From positions 124,001 through 188,000 of the forward strand of contig CAWHBT010000008.1 in the NCBI GenBank assembly GCA_963827595.1: a stretch of DNA of 64,000 nt, in the 5' to 3' direction. Made by a program: the position numbers and the translations under genes. The notes under the pieces were generated by a model, which made no database searches, was not told the origin of the DNA, and was given only the letters and a program-made list of their open reading frames with translations. Position 1 is the stretch's first letter. Each line of letters opens with the position of its first letter. This document shows positions 1 to 11,748 of the stretch, in pieces. The stretch comes from DATEDA01 sp963827595 (GTDB lineage: Bacteria > Pseudomonadota > Gammaproteobacteria > Burkholderiales > SG8-39).

Positions 1-310
1 CCGGCGCTGAAGTGCACCCGCGCCGAGATGAGCGCGCCGAGCGCCGCGTAGAGAGTGCGCGGATGATTCTCGATCAGCGTGCCCGCCAGATCCCGCACCT
101 TCTTCGCGTCGTTGGCGGCCGCCGCCTTCTGCAACTCGGCGTACACGACCCCGGCCTGGGCGGTCTGCGCGGCCTGATACCGGCTCCAGCCGAAGTAGGC
201 GGCGACGACGGCAAGCGCGAGGGATAGTCCCAGCACGATCAGGTTGCCGTACTGCTTCCAGAACGCCTTCAGTTCGGCGAGCTGTTCCTGCTCCTCGAGG
301 TCGTACGCGC

Positions 311-314
<4 letters not shown>
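1..314 (-). CDS. YfgM/ancillary SecYEG translocon subunit, partial (N-terminus only)
   Basis: Minus-strand frame starting at an ATG that overlaps the hisS stop (ATGA, 4 bp) and running off the left edge, so only about 104 residues are visible. It starts MSAYDLEEQEQLAELKAFW, then has one membrane segment (about residues 23-41, rich in L, V and A) and the beginning of a TPR-like helical region. This is the organisation of YfgM, an inner-membrane protein with a periplasmic TPR domain that associates with SecYEG and periplasmic chaperones. The position directly after hisS is the usual one in proteobacteria, where bamB and der follow. The downstream part lies outside the window. Confidence 0.85.
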
Positions 315-1594
<1,280 letters not shown>

Positions 1595-1613
1595 CGTTCG
1601 GCTCGCGGCCGTT

Positions 1614-2890
<1,277 letters not shown>

Positions 2891-2894
2891 CGAC

Positions 2895-3707
2895 TCACTT
2901 CAGTGTCAGGCGCGCGACGTCGGTGCGCGTGTAGGGCGTCAGATCGATTTCGGCGTCGTTGTAGCGCAGCTTCACGCCGGCGGCGTTGCCGATGACGAGC
3001 GAGAACGGCGCCGCCCCTTCGACTTTCCGGCGCGTACCCGCCGCATTGAGCTGCGAGAAGACGATCCGCCCCTCGGCGTCCCGGATCTCGACCCACGACT
3101 CCTCGGTGAACACCATCTCGATCCGCTTCCCGGTCAGGATCGCTTCGCGCAGCTGCGCGGCGGTGTTCTGCTCGACCATCACCACCGATACCGGCGGGGC
3201 TTCGGGTGCCGGGGCCGTGACCGGCGCCGCCGGCGCCGGCGCTGGCGCCCGCTGCGCCGGCCGCGCCGCAGGCTCGGGCGGCGTTTCCGGCCGGAGAATC
3301 CATTCGAGGACGACGCTGCCGACCGTGATCACGACGACCGCCGACAGGAGGAGGTAGACGAACGACCCGCGGCGGGGTTCGCGCGGGAACGGCACGTCCA
3401 TGGCCTGGGGCCGCATCGCCATGGTGGCAGGCCCCTCGCTGAGGTCGCGCTGCAGCACCCCGACGAGGGGCTTCGGGTCGAGCCCGACGAGCTTGGCGTA
3501 GGCGCGGATCATGCCCTTCACGAGCGTCGGACCGGGCAGGGCCTCGTAGCGGTCGGCCTCCAGCGCCTCGATCTTCCGCGGCGAGAACTTGAGGCGGAGC
3601 GCGACCTCGGTCACGGTCATCCCGCGGGCCTGACGCGCCGCGGCGAGCGCGCGGCCCGGGCTGGACGGCGCGGGGGCGGCTGCGGTTTCCGGCGGCTGGG
3701 TGGACAT
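2895..3707 (-). CDS. rodZ: Cytoskeleton protein RodZ
   Basis: 270 residues. The N-terminal helix-turn-helix of the RodZ/HTH_25 type (about residues 18-85, including ARQARGMTVTEVALRLKFS and a conserved PGPTLVKGMIRAYAKLVGLD) binds MreB. A single membrane segment follows at about 118-137 (YLLLSAVVVITVGSVVL), then a Pro/Ala-rich linker and a C-terminal periplasmic beta domain of the DUF4115 type with SWVEIRDAEGRIVFS. RodZ links MreB filaments to the cell-wall elongation machinery. It sits between pilW (7 bp upstream) and ispG (4 bp downstream), the conserved proteobacterial arrangement. Confidence 0.92.
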   Translation of the reverse strand: MSTQPPETAAAPAPSSPGRALAAARQARGMTVTEVALRLKFSPRKIEALEADRYEALPGPTLVKGMIRAYAKLVGLDPKPLVGVLQRDLSEGPATMAMRPQAMDVPFPREPRRGSFVYLLLSAVVVITVGSVVLEWILRPETPPEPAARPAQRAPAPAPAAPVTAPAPEAPPVSVVMVEQNTAAQLREAILTGKRIEMVFTEESWVEIRDAEGRIVFSQLNAAGTRRKVEGAAPFSLVIGNAAGVKLRYNDAEIDLTPYTRTDVARLTLK

Positions 3708-3714
3708 GACGCGC

Positions 3715-4524
3715 TCAGTCGTAGTTGCCGCGCTGCAGCGACTGGAATTCGGCGGTGTTCGGGTAGCGGCGACGCAGTTGCGTGGCGAGGCTCGTCTCGG
3801 CCATGCGGTCGCCGAGCTTGCGCTCGATCCGCAGCGCGAGCCAGAGCGACTCGGCCGTCGGTTCCGGCACGAGCTTGTTGTACCGCCCCATCAGCTCCTT
3901 CGCCGGCCGGAGCTGGCCGCGCCGATACAGAATTTCGGCGTACGGCAGCATCGCCTGCAGGTTGTTGGGATCGATGCGCAGCGCCCGGTCGTAGTACTTC
4001 ATCGCCTCGGCGGGATCGCGCTTCTGCAGGCAGCGGCCCGCCGCGGCGAACGACTTCGCCGGGGTCGGGTAGAGGGGACTCTTCACGGCGTTCAAGAACC
4101 ACTGGATCGACTGGTCCTCCCGCCCCGTCTGGCACAGGAACCAGCCGTAGTTGTGGTTCAGGTCCGGATCCTGCGGCGTGAGCTTGAGCCCCCGCTGGAA
4201 GCTCGCCTCCGCCGCGCCGTTGTCGCGCAGATCCATGTTGACCAGCCCCTGGACGTTGTATGCCGGCGCGTAATTGGCGTCGGCCGCGATCGCGATCCGG
4301 ACCTCTTCGAGGGCGACCCCGACGTTGCCGAGCTCGTAGTAGGCCGCGGCGAGGTCGGTGTGCGCCTTGGCGCGGGTGCGTCCGTCCTTCACGTCGCCGA
4401 CGATCGGCCCGTAGTTCGGATCGGTCGGCTGGATCATTTCGGTGTGCGTCTCGGTCGTCGTGCAGGCCGCGATCAGGCAGCCGGCGAGCGCCGCGAGCAG
4501 CCCACCACCGCGCTTCGCCATCAT
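3715..4524 (-). CDS. pilW: Type IV pilus biogenesis/stability lipoprotein PilW (PilF)
   Basis: 269 residues starting MMAKRGGGLLAALAGCLIAAC; the hydrophobic stretch ending in LIAAC is a lipobox, so the mature protein is an outer-membrane lipoprotein. The rest is a run of TPR units (for example GNVGVALEEVRIAIAADANY and PAEAMKYYDRALRIDPNN). PilW/PilF supports assembly or stability of the PilQ secretin. The start ATG overlaps the rlmN stop (ATGA), indicating translational coupling. No other pilus gene is visible, but this isolated location between rlmN and rodZ is normal for the family. Confidence 0.9.
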   Translation of the reverse strand: MMAKRGGGLLAALAGCLIAACTTTETHTEMIQPTDPNYGPIVGDVKDGRTRAKAHTDLAAAYYELGNVGVALEEVRIAIAADANYAPAYNVQGLVNMDLRDNGAAEASFQRGLKLTPQDPDLNHNYGWFLCQTGREDQSIQWFLNAVKSPLYPTPAKSFAAAGRCLQKRDPAEAMKYYDRALRIDPNNLQAMLPYAEILYRRGQLRPAKELMGRYNKLVPEPTAESLWLALRIERKLGDRMAETSLATQLRRRYPNTAEFQSLQRGNYD

Positions 4525-5615
4525 GCGAGCCTCGCAATGCGCACCGTCCGGCGCGTCCGGTCCTGGACCTGGCCGGCGAGCTGACCGCAGGCCGCGTCGA
4601 TGTCGTCGCCCCGCGTCTTGCGCGTGGTGCAGATGATCCCGGCGGCGAGCAGCCGCTCGGCGAACCTGCGGATCACGTCGGGCGGCGAACGCCGGAACCC
4701 GGAGTCCGGGAACGGGTTGAACGGGATCAGGTTGAACTTGCAGGGCACCTCGGCCGCGATCCCGACCAGCTCGCGCGCGTGCGCGGCGCTGTCGTTGACT
4801 CCGTCGAGCATCACGTACTCGAAGGTGATGAAATCGCGCGGCGAGCGCTCGAGGTAGCGCCGGCACGCCGCCAGCAGCGCCGCGAGCGGGTACTTCTCGT
4901 TCACCGGGACGAGGCGGCTGCGCAACTCGTCGTTGGGCGCATGCAGGCTCACCGCGAGCGCGACCGGGCATTCGTCGCGCAGCCGGTCCATCATCGGCAC
5001 GATCCCGACGGTCGAGAGGGTGACCCGCCGGCGGGAGAGGTTGTACGCATGGTCGTCCAGCATGAGCCGCAGCGCCGGCACGACGTTGTCGAAGTTGAGG
5101 AGCGGCTCGCCCATGCCCATCAGCACGACGTTGCTGATCACCCGGTCTTCGCTGCGCGTCACGCCGGTCGCCGGCGGCCGCAGGGCATTCGCTACCCACC
5201 AGAGCTGGCCGACGATCTCGGCGGTGGTGAGATTGCGGTTGAACCCCTGCCGTCCGGTCGAGCAGAAGTGGCAGGCCATCGTGCACCCGGCCTGCGTCGA
5301 CACGCAGAGCGTTCCGCGGTTCGCTTCCGGAATGAACACGGTCTCCACGGCGTTGCCGGCGCCGACGTCGAGCAGCCACTTCTGGGTGCCGTCGGCGGCC
5401 TGGCTCTCGCGGACCAGGCGCGGCGGCGCGACCTCGGCCGATCCGGCGAGCTTTTCGCGCAGCCCCCGCGCGAGATCGCTCATGCGGGCGAAGTCGGACT
5501 CGCCGCAGCGGTGCACCCAGCGCAGCACCTGCTTCGCCCGGAACGGCTTCTCGCCGAGCGCGGCGAAGAAGCCGGCAAGCGCGTCCGGGTCGAGACCGAG
5601 AAGGTTCGTCCGCAT
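4521..5615 (-). CDS. rlmN: Dual-specificity 23S rRNA/tRNA (adenine-C2)-methyltransferase
   Basis: 364 residues, the usual RlmN length. Radical-SAM enzyme methylating C2 of A2503 in 23S rRNA and A37 in some tRNAs. The SAM/iron-sulfur cysteines are C111, C115 and C118 in GCTMACHFCSTG; the second catalytic cysteine is near the C-terminus in DDIDAACGQL. An N-terminal accessory domain contains KPFRAKQVLRWVH, and GMGEPLLNFDNV follows in the barrel. It starts 15 bp after ndk ends and overlaps pilW by 4 bp. Confidence 0.95.
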   Translation of the reverse strand: MRTNLLGLDPDALAGFFAALGEKPFRAKQVLRWVHRCGESDFARMSDLARGLREKLAGSAEVAPPRLVRESQAADGTQKWLLDVGAGNAVETVFIPEANRGTLCVSTQAGCTMACHFCSTGRQGFNRNLTTAEIVGQLWWVANALRPPATGVTRSEDRVISNVVLMGMGEPLLNFDNVVPALRLMLDDHAYNLSRRRVTLSTVGIVPMMDRLRDECPVALAVSLHAPNDELRSRLVPVNEKYPLAALLAACRRYLERSPRDFITFEYVMLDGVNDSAAHARELVGIAAEVPCKFNLIPFNPFPDSGFRRSPPDVIRRFAERLLAAGIICTTRKTRGDDIDAACGQLAGQVQDRTRRTVRIARLA

Positions 5616-5630
5616 CCTCGGCGTGCGCGT

Positions 5631-6056
5631 CTAGCGCGGGTAGATCTCGTCGGCCGGGAAGAAGAAGGCGATCTCGGTCCGGGCGGTGTCCGGCCCGTCG
5701 GAGCCGTGCACCGCGTTGGCGTCGATCGACTCGGCGAAGTCGGCCCGGATCGTGCTTGGTGCCGCCTGCTTGGGGTCGGTGGCCCCCATCAGCTCACGGT
5801 TCTTCGCAATCGCGTTTTCCCCCTGGAGCACTTGCACCACGACCGGTCCGGACGTCATGAACTTCACCAGGTCGCGAAAGAACGGCCGCTCGCGGTGGAT
5901 GGCGTAGAAGCCTTCGGCCTGCCGCTGCGACAGCCACATCATCCGCGCCGCGATCACCTTGAGGCCGGCGGCCTCGAAGCGCGCCGAGATCTGCCCGATC
6001 GCATTCTTGGCGACCGCGTCAGGCTTGATGATCGACAGCGTCCGTTCCACCGCCAT
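5631..6056 (-). CDS. ndk: Nucleoside diphosphate kinase
   Basis: 141 residues, full length. Transfers the gamma phosphate from ATP to nucleoside diphosphates through a phospho-histidine, which is H117 in NAVHGSD. N-terminal ERTLSIIKPDAV and the ERPFFRDLVKFMTSGPVV region are typical. A good ribosome-binding site (GAGGAG) sits 6 bp before the ATG. It is the first gene of the ndk-rlmN-pilW-rodZ-ispG-hisS-yfgM block, so the transcription start should lie in the AT-rich stretch around 6085-6110. Confidence 0.96.
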   Translation of the reverse strand: MAVERTLSIIKPDAVAKNAIGQISARFEAAGLKVIAARMMWLSQRQAEGFYAIHRERPFFRDLVKFMTSGPVVVQVLQGENAIAKNRELMGATDPKQAAPSTIRADFAESIDANAVHGSDGPDTARTEIAFFFPADEIYPR

Positions 6057-6086
6057 TGTCGCTCCTCTTGCGTGGGGATTCCAAGG

Positions 6087-6102
6087 AAATAACTTGTTAT
6101 TT
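6087..6102. promoter_or_regulatory. AT-rich palindrome in the ndk promoter region
   Basis: AAATAAC-TT-GTTATTT is a perfect 7-bp inverted repeat, in one of the few AT-rich islands of this region. It lies 31 bp before the ndk ATG and ends on the last base of the tilS stop codon. This is the expected promoter region for the ndk block, so the palindrome could be a repressor or activator site, or simply promoter DNA. I cannot assign clear -35/-10 boxes. Confidence 0.4.
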
Positions 6103-7490
6103 TAACATCGCTTTCCGCGTACTGACGGCGCGATGGCACCGCGCTGCCACGACAGCACGAAACCCCGCTCGCGCGGACCGGCCTGGAGCGCCGCCGCAAC
6201 GCCGATCCCCGGCACGAAGGCCAGGGCGCCGCCGCAATAGACGAGAGGGAGCGCTTCCCGCTCCCACGGCGGAACTCCGGCCTCCTGGAGGAGGTGCTTC
6301 AGCGTTCGCCGGGGGCGTCGCGCGTCCGGCTGGAACCGCTCTCCCCCCGCCCGGACGCGCACCTCGACCGGCCCACGGGCCAGGGCGGCGGCCGAGATCC
6401 CGGCGCTCGCCGCCGGCTTGAACCGCAGCACCCCGCCGAGCTCGGGCAGCGGCCAGCTCCGCCGGCCGTCCCAGCGCGAACGCCAGTCGCGGCGCACCTT
6501 CCCGCGCGGCCGGGCGACCACCCATACCGCGTCCCGAAAGCGTCGGACCTCGACACCCGCCACCACCACCCGCACGACGCCGTCCGCGCGCGCCGTCAGC
6601 AGCTGCCGGAGCAGCTCGTCGAGCTGCGCGCTCTCGGGCGCCACCCCGCCGGCAGTGGACAGCAGCCAGCGCAGGAGGTTCTTGGCGCGCGGCCGAGCCA
6701 GCCGGGCGAGCGACGCCAACCGCAGACGTCCGTCCATCGTCGCGTCGCGCGCGTCGATCTCGGCGAGCGCCTGCATCAGCGCCTCAGCCTCCGCGATGTG
6801 CGCCGCGCTGCGCGCGAGGCTCGCCGCCGGATCGGGATGGAGCTCGCGCAGCAGCGGCATCACGCGCCGGCGAAGCCGGTTGCGTGGCCGCCGCTCGTCG
6901 GCGTTGGACTCGTCCTCGACCCACTCGAGACCCTGCTCGCGCGCGTACGCCTCGATCTCCGCGCGCGTCCCGTCGAGCAGCGGCCGCAACAGCCGCGGCG
7001 CGTCGCCGCCCGACTGGTCGCGGATCACCGGCATGGCAGCGAGCCCCGGCAGTCCCGCGCCGCGCAGGAGCTGCAGCAGCACTGTCTCCGCCTGGTCGTC
7101 GCGATGCTGGGCGAGCACCACGAAGTCGGCGTCCGCGCGCGCGAACGCCGCGTAGCGCGCCGCCCGCGCCGCGCCCTCCAACCCGAGCTTGCGGTACGGC
7201 GCAAGATCCACCGCCCTCACCGAACAGCGCAGCCCGTACCGTCGCGCCGTCGCGCGCGCGAACCGCGCCCAGCGGCCGGCGTTCGGGCTGATGCCGTGAT
7301 TGACGTGCAGACAGGACAGCGTGAACGGATGCCCCGGCGCGAGCCGGGCGAGCAGGTCGAGCGCCGCGACGGAGTCGACGCCGCCCGAGAGCCCGAGGGT
7401 CAGCCGGGCGCCATTGGGCACTTGCTCCAGAAGGCGGTGGCGAACCCGCTCGAGCAGCTCACTTTTCAGTCGCTTCCTTGAACTTGCCAT
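6102..7490 (-). CDS. tilS: tRNA(Ile)-lysidine synthetase
   Basis: 462 residues. N-type ATP pyrophosphatase that converts cytidine-34 of tRNA-Ile2 to lysidine, letting it read AUA. The P-loop SGGVDS is at residues 35-40, followed by the LHVNHGISPNAGRWARF segment and ADFVVLAQHRDDQAETVLLQLLRG. C-terminal TilS domains follow, with FQPDARRPRRTLKHLLQEAGVP-type sequence. The chosen ATG overlaps the end of accA by 32 bp on the same strand; no later in-frame ATG exists before the conserved region. Confidence 0.94.
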   Translation of the reverse strand: MASSRKRLKSELLERVRHRLLEQVPNGARLTLGLSGGVDSVAALDLLARLAPGHPFTLSCLHVNHGISPNAGRWARFARATARRYGLRCSVRAVDLAPYRKLGLEGAARAARYAAFARADADFVVLAQHRDDQAETVLLQLLRGAGLPGLAAMPVIRDQSGGDAPRLLRPLLDGTRAEIEAYAREQGLEWVEDESNADERRPRNRLRRRVMPLLRELHPDPAASLARSAAHIAEAEALMQALAEIDARDATMDGRLRLASLARLARPRAKNLLRWLLSTAGGVAPESAQLDELLRQLLTARADGVVRVVVAGVEVRRFRDAVWVVARPRGKVRRDWRSRWDGRRSWPLPELGGVLRFKPAASAGISAAALARGPVEVRVRAGGERFQPDARRPRRTLKHLLQEAGVPPWEREALPLVYCGGALAFVPGIGVAAALQAGPRERGFVLSWQRGAIAPSVRGKRC

Positions 7491-8427
7491 AGTCCATCAG
7501 CCGCTCGAACCGCGCCTCGACCAGCTCGGCCGGGCGCTTGTCGGCGAGGCTTCGCAGGGCATCCTGCAGCGCCTTCTTGAGGCTCTGCGCCGCCGCCGCG
7601 TGATCGCGATGCGCGCCGCCGGGCGGCTCGGTCACGATCTTGTCGACGAGCCCCAGCGTCTTCAGCCGGCTGGCGGTGATCCCGAGCGTCTCCGCCGCCT
7701 CGGGCGCCATCTCGGCACTCTTCCACAGGATCGAGGCGCAGCCTTCGGGCGAGATCACCGAGTAGGTCGCATATTGCAGCATCATCACGACGTCGCCCAC
7801 CGCCATCGCGAGCGCGCCGCCCGAGCCGCCTTCGCCGATGATGGTGCTCACCATCGGCACCCGCAGCTCGGCCATCACGTAGAGGCTGCGGCCGATCGCC
7901 TCGGCCTGGCCGCGCTCCTCGGCGCCGATCCCGGGATACGCGCCCGGCGTGTCGACGAAAGTCACCACCGGCAGCGCGAATTTCTCGGCGAGGTGCATCA
8001 GCCGCATCGACTTGCGATAGCCCTCCGGCCGGGGCATGCCGAAGTTGCGGTAGATCTTCTCCTTCGTGTCGCGGCCTTTCTGATGGCCGATCACCATCAC
8101 CGGCTGGCCGTTGAACCGCGCGAGCCCGCCGACGATCGACGGGTCGTCCGCGAACGACCGGTCGCCGTGCAGCTCCTCGAAGTCGGTGAAGAGCGCCGCG
8201 ACGTAGTCGAGCGTGTAGGGGCGCTGCGGGTGTCGCGCGACCTGCGCGACCTGCCACGGCGAGAGCTTGGAGTAGATGTCCTTGGTCAGCCCCTGGCTCT
8301 TCTTCTGCAGGCGCGAGATCTCCTCGGAGATGTCGACCGCCGAGTCGTCCTGCACGAAGCGCAGCTCGTCGATGCGCGCCTCGAGCTCGGCGATCGGCTG
8401 CTCGAAATCGAGAAACGTCGCCTTCAC
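7459..8427 (-). CDS. accA: Acetyl-CoA carboxylase carboxyltransferase, alpha subunit
   Basis: 322 residues, the family length. With AccD it transfers the carboxyl group from biotin to acetyl-CoA, the first step of fatty acid synthesis. The N-terminus reads FLDFEQPIAELEARIDELR; later come GDRSFADDPSIVGGLARF, TFVDTPGAYPGIGAEERGQ and GEGGSGGALAMAVGD (oxyanion/CoA site). It overlaps tilS by 32 bp, as commonly seen in betaproteobacteria. A GGGAGGG ribosome-binding site precedes the ATG. Confidence 0.96.
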   Translation of the reverse strand: MKATFLDFEQPIAELEARIDELRFVQDDSAVDISEEISRLQKKSQGLTKDIYSKLSPWQVAQVARHPQRPYTLDYVAALFTDFEELHGDRSFADDPSIVGGLARFNGQPVMVIGHQKGRDTKEKIYRNFGMPRPEGYRKSMRLMHLAEKFALPVVTFVDTPGAYPGIGAEERGQAEAIGRSLYVMAELRVPMVSTIIGEGGSGGALAMAVGDVVMMLQYATYSVISPEGCASILWKSAEMAPEAAETLGITASRLKTLGLVDKIVTEPPGGAHRDHAAAAQSLKKALQDALRSLADKRPAELVEARFERLMDYGKFKEATEK

Positions 8428-8526
8428 CCTGCCCTCCCGCCAAGTCCCACCTGGAAGTCGCGGATTCTACTGAAGATTCGAGGTGGAGTCCGGACCGAGC
8501 CCGGGCGGGCCGCGCGCCGACCGGCG

Positions 8527-9164
8527 TCAGTATTCCACCGGCACCGGATCGAGGCTCCGCCACAGGTACCAGGTCGCCACTGAACGCCACGGTTCCCACT
8601 GCGCGCCGAGCGCCCGCAGCTCGTCCGCGCCGATGTCCTGCCGGTCGAAGTAGTGGCGGCCGGCGGCGCGTCGCAGGCCGAGATCGTCGACCGGCAGCAC
8701 GTTCGGCCGCAGCAGGCTGAACATCAGCAGCATCTCCGCCGTCCACCGGCCGATCCCGCGAACCTGGACGAGCTCGGCGATCACCGCCTCGTCGTCCATC
8801 TGCGGCCAGCGCTCCAGCTGAATCGAGCCGCCGACGAAGTGGCGCGCGAGGTCGCGCAGATACTCGGCCTTCCGCTCCGAGAGCCCGCACGCGCGGAGGC
8901 GGCGCACGCGCAGCGCCAGCGACCGCCTCCGGCGCGAGCGTCGGGCGCCGCCGCCACGACGCGATCCCACACGCTTTGCGCCGCCTTGACCGAGATCTGC
9001 TGCCCGACGATCGCGCGCGCGAGCGTCCGGAACGGATCGCCCCGGCTCTGCAGCGCGATCCGCGGGTAACTGCGGATGATCCGGCCCAGCACCGCGTCGC
9101 GACGGGCGAGCGCGCGCTTCGCGCGCAGCCAGTACTCGGGCGCGTCCGGCACGCTTCCGGTCAC
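8527..9164 (-). CDS. DNA-3-methyladenine glycosylase II-type (AlkA-like), frame broken
   Basis: HhH-GPD base-excision glycosylase. The N-terminal part from a GTG at 9164 (GTGA overlap with the upstream gene) reads YWLRAKRALARRDAVLGRII and PFRTLARAIVGQQISVKAA. The C-terminal part, in another frame from about 8935, carries LRACGLSERKAEYLRDLA, the helix-hairpin-helix VRGIGRWTAEMLLMFSL and the catalytic Asp in NVLPVDDLGLR. Between them (about 8925-8970) a third frame reads LAPEAV, which fits the family, so two compensating single-base errors within about 40 bp are likely. Total length corresponds to about 212 residues. Confidence 0.82.
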
Positions 9165-10174
9165 GACGCCGGCCCGACCGGCAGATTGAGCAGCAGGTTC
9201 TGGGGTTTCATCCGCACCACGCCGCCCTCGTCCATGCCGAGCGCCATGTACACCGGCCGGCCGGCCACGTCCTGGCGCATGTCGGCAGGCTCCGCGAAGT
9301 CCAGCTTGAACAGCGCCAGCAGCCGAGCGAGCCGCCCGGCCTCGACCTCCTCGCCGCGCCAGAGGTCGTTCAGCACCCCGGTCGACTGCGCGTCGAGCCC
9401 GACGTGCCACCCCCAGCGCCGGTCCTCGATCTGCCGCAGCGGCGTGACCCGCACCTCGACGGCGAGGAAGTGCCGGACCCAGCGCTCGATGACCCGGCAC
9501 AGCGCCGCGAGCGCGGCGCGTCCGTGATTCACGCTGATGACCAGGTCGTGGCGCTGGTCGCGCTCCCAGTACGTCGCCGCGTTGTCGCTGTCGAGCACGT
9601 CGAGGTTCACGGCCCGGGTCGGCAGCTGCGCCTCGACGATCAGCCGGCCCAGGCTGCCGTAGGCGCCGCCGGACGCGTGCATCTCGACCGTCTCGAGGTC
9701 GGCCAGCATGATCTGCCCCTCGTCGACGCTCGCTTTCTGCTCGCGGTAGAAGAGCTCGGCGGCGCGCGCCTCGAGCGGATCGTCGATGCCGTCGAGGACG
9801 CTGCGCAGAATGATCTGCACGAGCTGGTCGATGAAGAGCGGCGGCGTGCGGACCTCGGCGTCGAACAGGCGCCGATAGCACGCCTCGAGCGATGCCGCGT
9901 CGAGCAGCCGGGTGCGGAACTCGAGCCAGACCCGGTAGTTGAGCTGCGCATCGCGGTCCTCGATCGACACGAGCTCGGGCTCGGCGACCGCCCGGCGCGG
10001 CGCATCGAGGAGCGCCTCGTGCAGCGCGATCTCGTTGGGCCCCGAGTCCTCGACCGGCCGGATCTCCGGACGCAGGAGATAGGCGCGCAGGAAGTCGTCG
10101 GTGACGAGCAACCGGCCAGCGGCGTCCCGCTCCAGGAGATGGAAGCCGGAGCTCCGCCAGAAGTCCTGGGCCAT
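9161..10174 (-). CDS. Conserved hypothetical protein (resembles DUF6352)
   Basis: 337 residues, starting MAQDFWRSSGFHLLERDAAG. No signal peptide, membrane segment or catalytic motif is apparent. I recall the opening DFWRSSGF..L..D..G.L.VTDDFLRAYL.RPE pattern from an uncharacterised betaproteobacterial family (DUF6352), but this is from memory only. Notable stretches: FREQK-like acidic helices around 165-185, and RQIEDRRWGWHVGLDAQST near 255. Its stop overlaps the start of the glycosylase gene (GTGA), suggesting co-translation. The function is unknown. Confidence 0.8.
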   Translation of the reverse strand: MAQDFWRSSGFHLLERDAAGRLLVTDDFLRAYLLRPEIRPVEDSGPNEIALHEALLDAPRRAVAEPELVSIEDRDAQLNYRVWLEFRTRLLDAASLEACYRRLFDAEVRTPPLFIDQLVQIILRSVLDGIDDPLEARAAELFYREQKASVDEGQIMLADLETVEMHASGGAYGSLGRLIVEAQLPTRAVNLDVLDSDNAATYWERDQRHDLVISVNHGRAALAALCRVIERWVRHFLAVEVRVTPLRQIEDRRWGWHVGLDAQSTGVLNDLWRGEEVEAGRLARLLALFKLDFAEPADMRQDVAGRPVYMALGMDEGGVVRMKPQNLLLNLPVGPAS

Positions 10175-10218
10175 GCGGCGATTGCAGTGCGGCGAACCCG
10201 GCCCGGGCCCCGCGGCCT

Positions 10219-10806
10219 CTAGCGCGGCGCGAGCGCGAGCTCGAACACGCGGCTGTGCGACGACACGTGCTGGAGCAGAAACTCCATCTGGTCAGACAGG
10301 ATCTTGCGATTCGTCAGGATGAGGTACTCGGCCTTGTTCGGCACGTACGGCACGTAGACCAGCTGGAGGCCCGATTCCTCGGGCGTCCGGTTGCGCTTGA
10401 TGCCGTTGCAGTGCCGGCACGCGGTGACGACGTTCATCCACGAGTCCCGGCCGCCGCGCGACATCGGCACGATGTGGTCGCGCGTGAGCCGCAGGAACGA
10501 GAACTCCCCGCCGCAGTACGCGCACACGTGACGATCGCGCCGGAACAGCTCGCGGTTGTTGAGCGGGGGCACCTGGTTGAAGCCCTTGAGCGCCATCGCC
10601 TTGCCCTTGATCGCGATGATCGTGTGGCCGGTGATGCTCGAGCGCTCGCCGGTCGCGCGCGAGATCCCGCCGTGCGCGGTGAACGCGACGGTGCCGAGCG
10701 TCCAGGCGACGAGGTTCTTCGCGTAGTAAAAGCACGCCTGCTGCCACGGGACCCAGCGGTGCGGGACCCCATGGGAGTCGAGGGTCAGGATCAGGGGTGC
10801 TTCCAT
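10219..10806 (-). CDS. HNH endonuclease family protein
   Basis: 195 residues from the ATG at 10806 (MEAPLILTLDSHGVPHRW); a TTG six bases upstream is also possible. The C-terminal half holds a zinc-ribbon HNH nuclease: CAYCGGEF, then LTRDHIVPMSRGGRDSW (DH of the metal/catalytic site) and NVVTACRHCNGIKRNRTP. The N-terminal half is typical of a family of stand-alone HNH proteins common in proteobacteria, often annotated only as HNH endonuclease. There is no restriction or phage context here; it lies between a conserved hypothetical gene and cnoX. Confidence 0.88.
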   Translation of the reverse strand: MEAPLILTLDSHGVPHRWVPWQQACFYYAKNLVAWTLGTVAFTAHGGISRATGERSSITGHTIIAIKGKAMALKGFNQVPPLNNRELFRRDRHVCAYCGGEFSFLRLTRDHIVPMSRGGRDSWMNVVTACRHCNGIKRNRTPEESGLQLVYVPYVPNKAEYLILTNRKILSDQMEFLLQHVSSHSRVFELALAPR

Positions 10807-10886
10807 CGGCAACGGTGACGCGAAGCGCGGACGCTGCCGATTGTGCCTGAAAGATCAGGGGCGTGGCTACTCCCCGTCCCGGGCAG

Positions 10887-11748
10887 TCAATACAGGGCGC
10901 TGGAGAGCTTCCGCCGGTATTCGGTCGACCAGTTCGGGCAGGTCGGAGGCGAGCCCGAACACTTCCACCATCGCCTTGCGGGCGCGCTCGCGCGGTTCGC
11001 CACGGCGGTCGCGCGGACCACGTCGAGCAGCGCCTCGAGCGCCGCGCGGTAATCCCCGTCGGCGACGAGGCGCTCAGCGTAGGCGAGGCGCGCGTCGAGG
11101 TCGTCGGGGTGCGCAGCGACACGCGCTTTCAGGGTCGCAGCGTCGGGGAGGCTCTGGCCTCGCCTCCAGATGCCGATTCTCGCGGCGAGCTTCTCGGCTC
11201 GCTCGTCACGCCGGTGCGCCGGGACCGCCTCGAGTGCCGCGTCGGCACCCGCAAAATCCTGGCGGGCGACGAGCAGCTCGGCGAGATCCGTCCGCGCCGT
11301 GTGATTGTCCGCATCGAGCGCCACCGCTTCGCGCAGCTTCGCCTCCGCGGCCTCGAACTCGCCCCGGGCAACCGCGCTCCGCGCCGCTTGTCGCAGCTTC
11401 TCGCTCGGGGACGGCAGCACCGCTTCGAGAAAGCGCCGCACCCCCGATTCCGGCAACGCCCCGGTGAACTCGTCGACGACCCGCCCGTCGACGAACGCCT
11501 TGACGTTCGGGATCCCGCGGACGCCATAGCGCGTGGCGAGCCCGGGGTGCTCGTCGATGTTCACCTTGGCGAGCAGGAACTTCCCGCCGTGAGTCCGCAA
11601 CGACCCGCTCCAGGATCGGCGTGAGCGCGCGGCAGGGGCCGCACCAGGGGGCCCAGAAGTCCACGAGCACCGGCACCCGCCGCGAGGCCTCGAGCACGTC
11701 GTGCTCGAAAGTGGCGGTGGCGGAATCGAACGACGAGGTCGTCGTCAT
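10887..11748 (-). CDS. cnoX: CnoX/YbbN-type thioredoxin with TPR tail, frame broken
   Basis: The N-terminal thioredoxin fold starts at an ATG at 11748 (MTTTSSFDSATATFEHDVLE) and contains VDFWAPWCGPCRALTPILE. After about 11600 the reading frame changes and continues with GKFLLAKVNIDEHPGLATRYG and GIPNVKAFVDGRVVDEFTGA, then a TPR-like tail. Removing one base at about 11595-11600 rejoins the parts as a protein of about 286 residues, the normal CnoX size. CnoX is a chaperedoxin holding unfolded proteins and guarding them from over-oxidation; here the CGPC site is intact. Confidence 0.85.

Noticed and set aside
10219..10806. Restriction-modification or phage-defence system around the HNH gene
   Set aside because: Neighbours are housekeeping-type genes (glycosylase, thioredoxin, conserved hypothetical); no methyltransferase or other defence gene is present.
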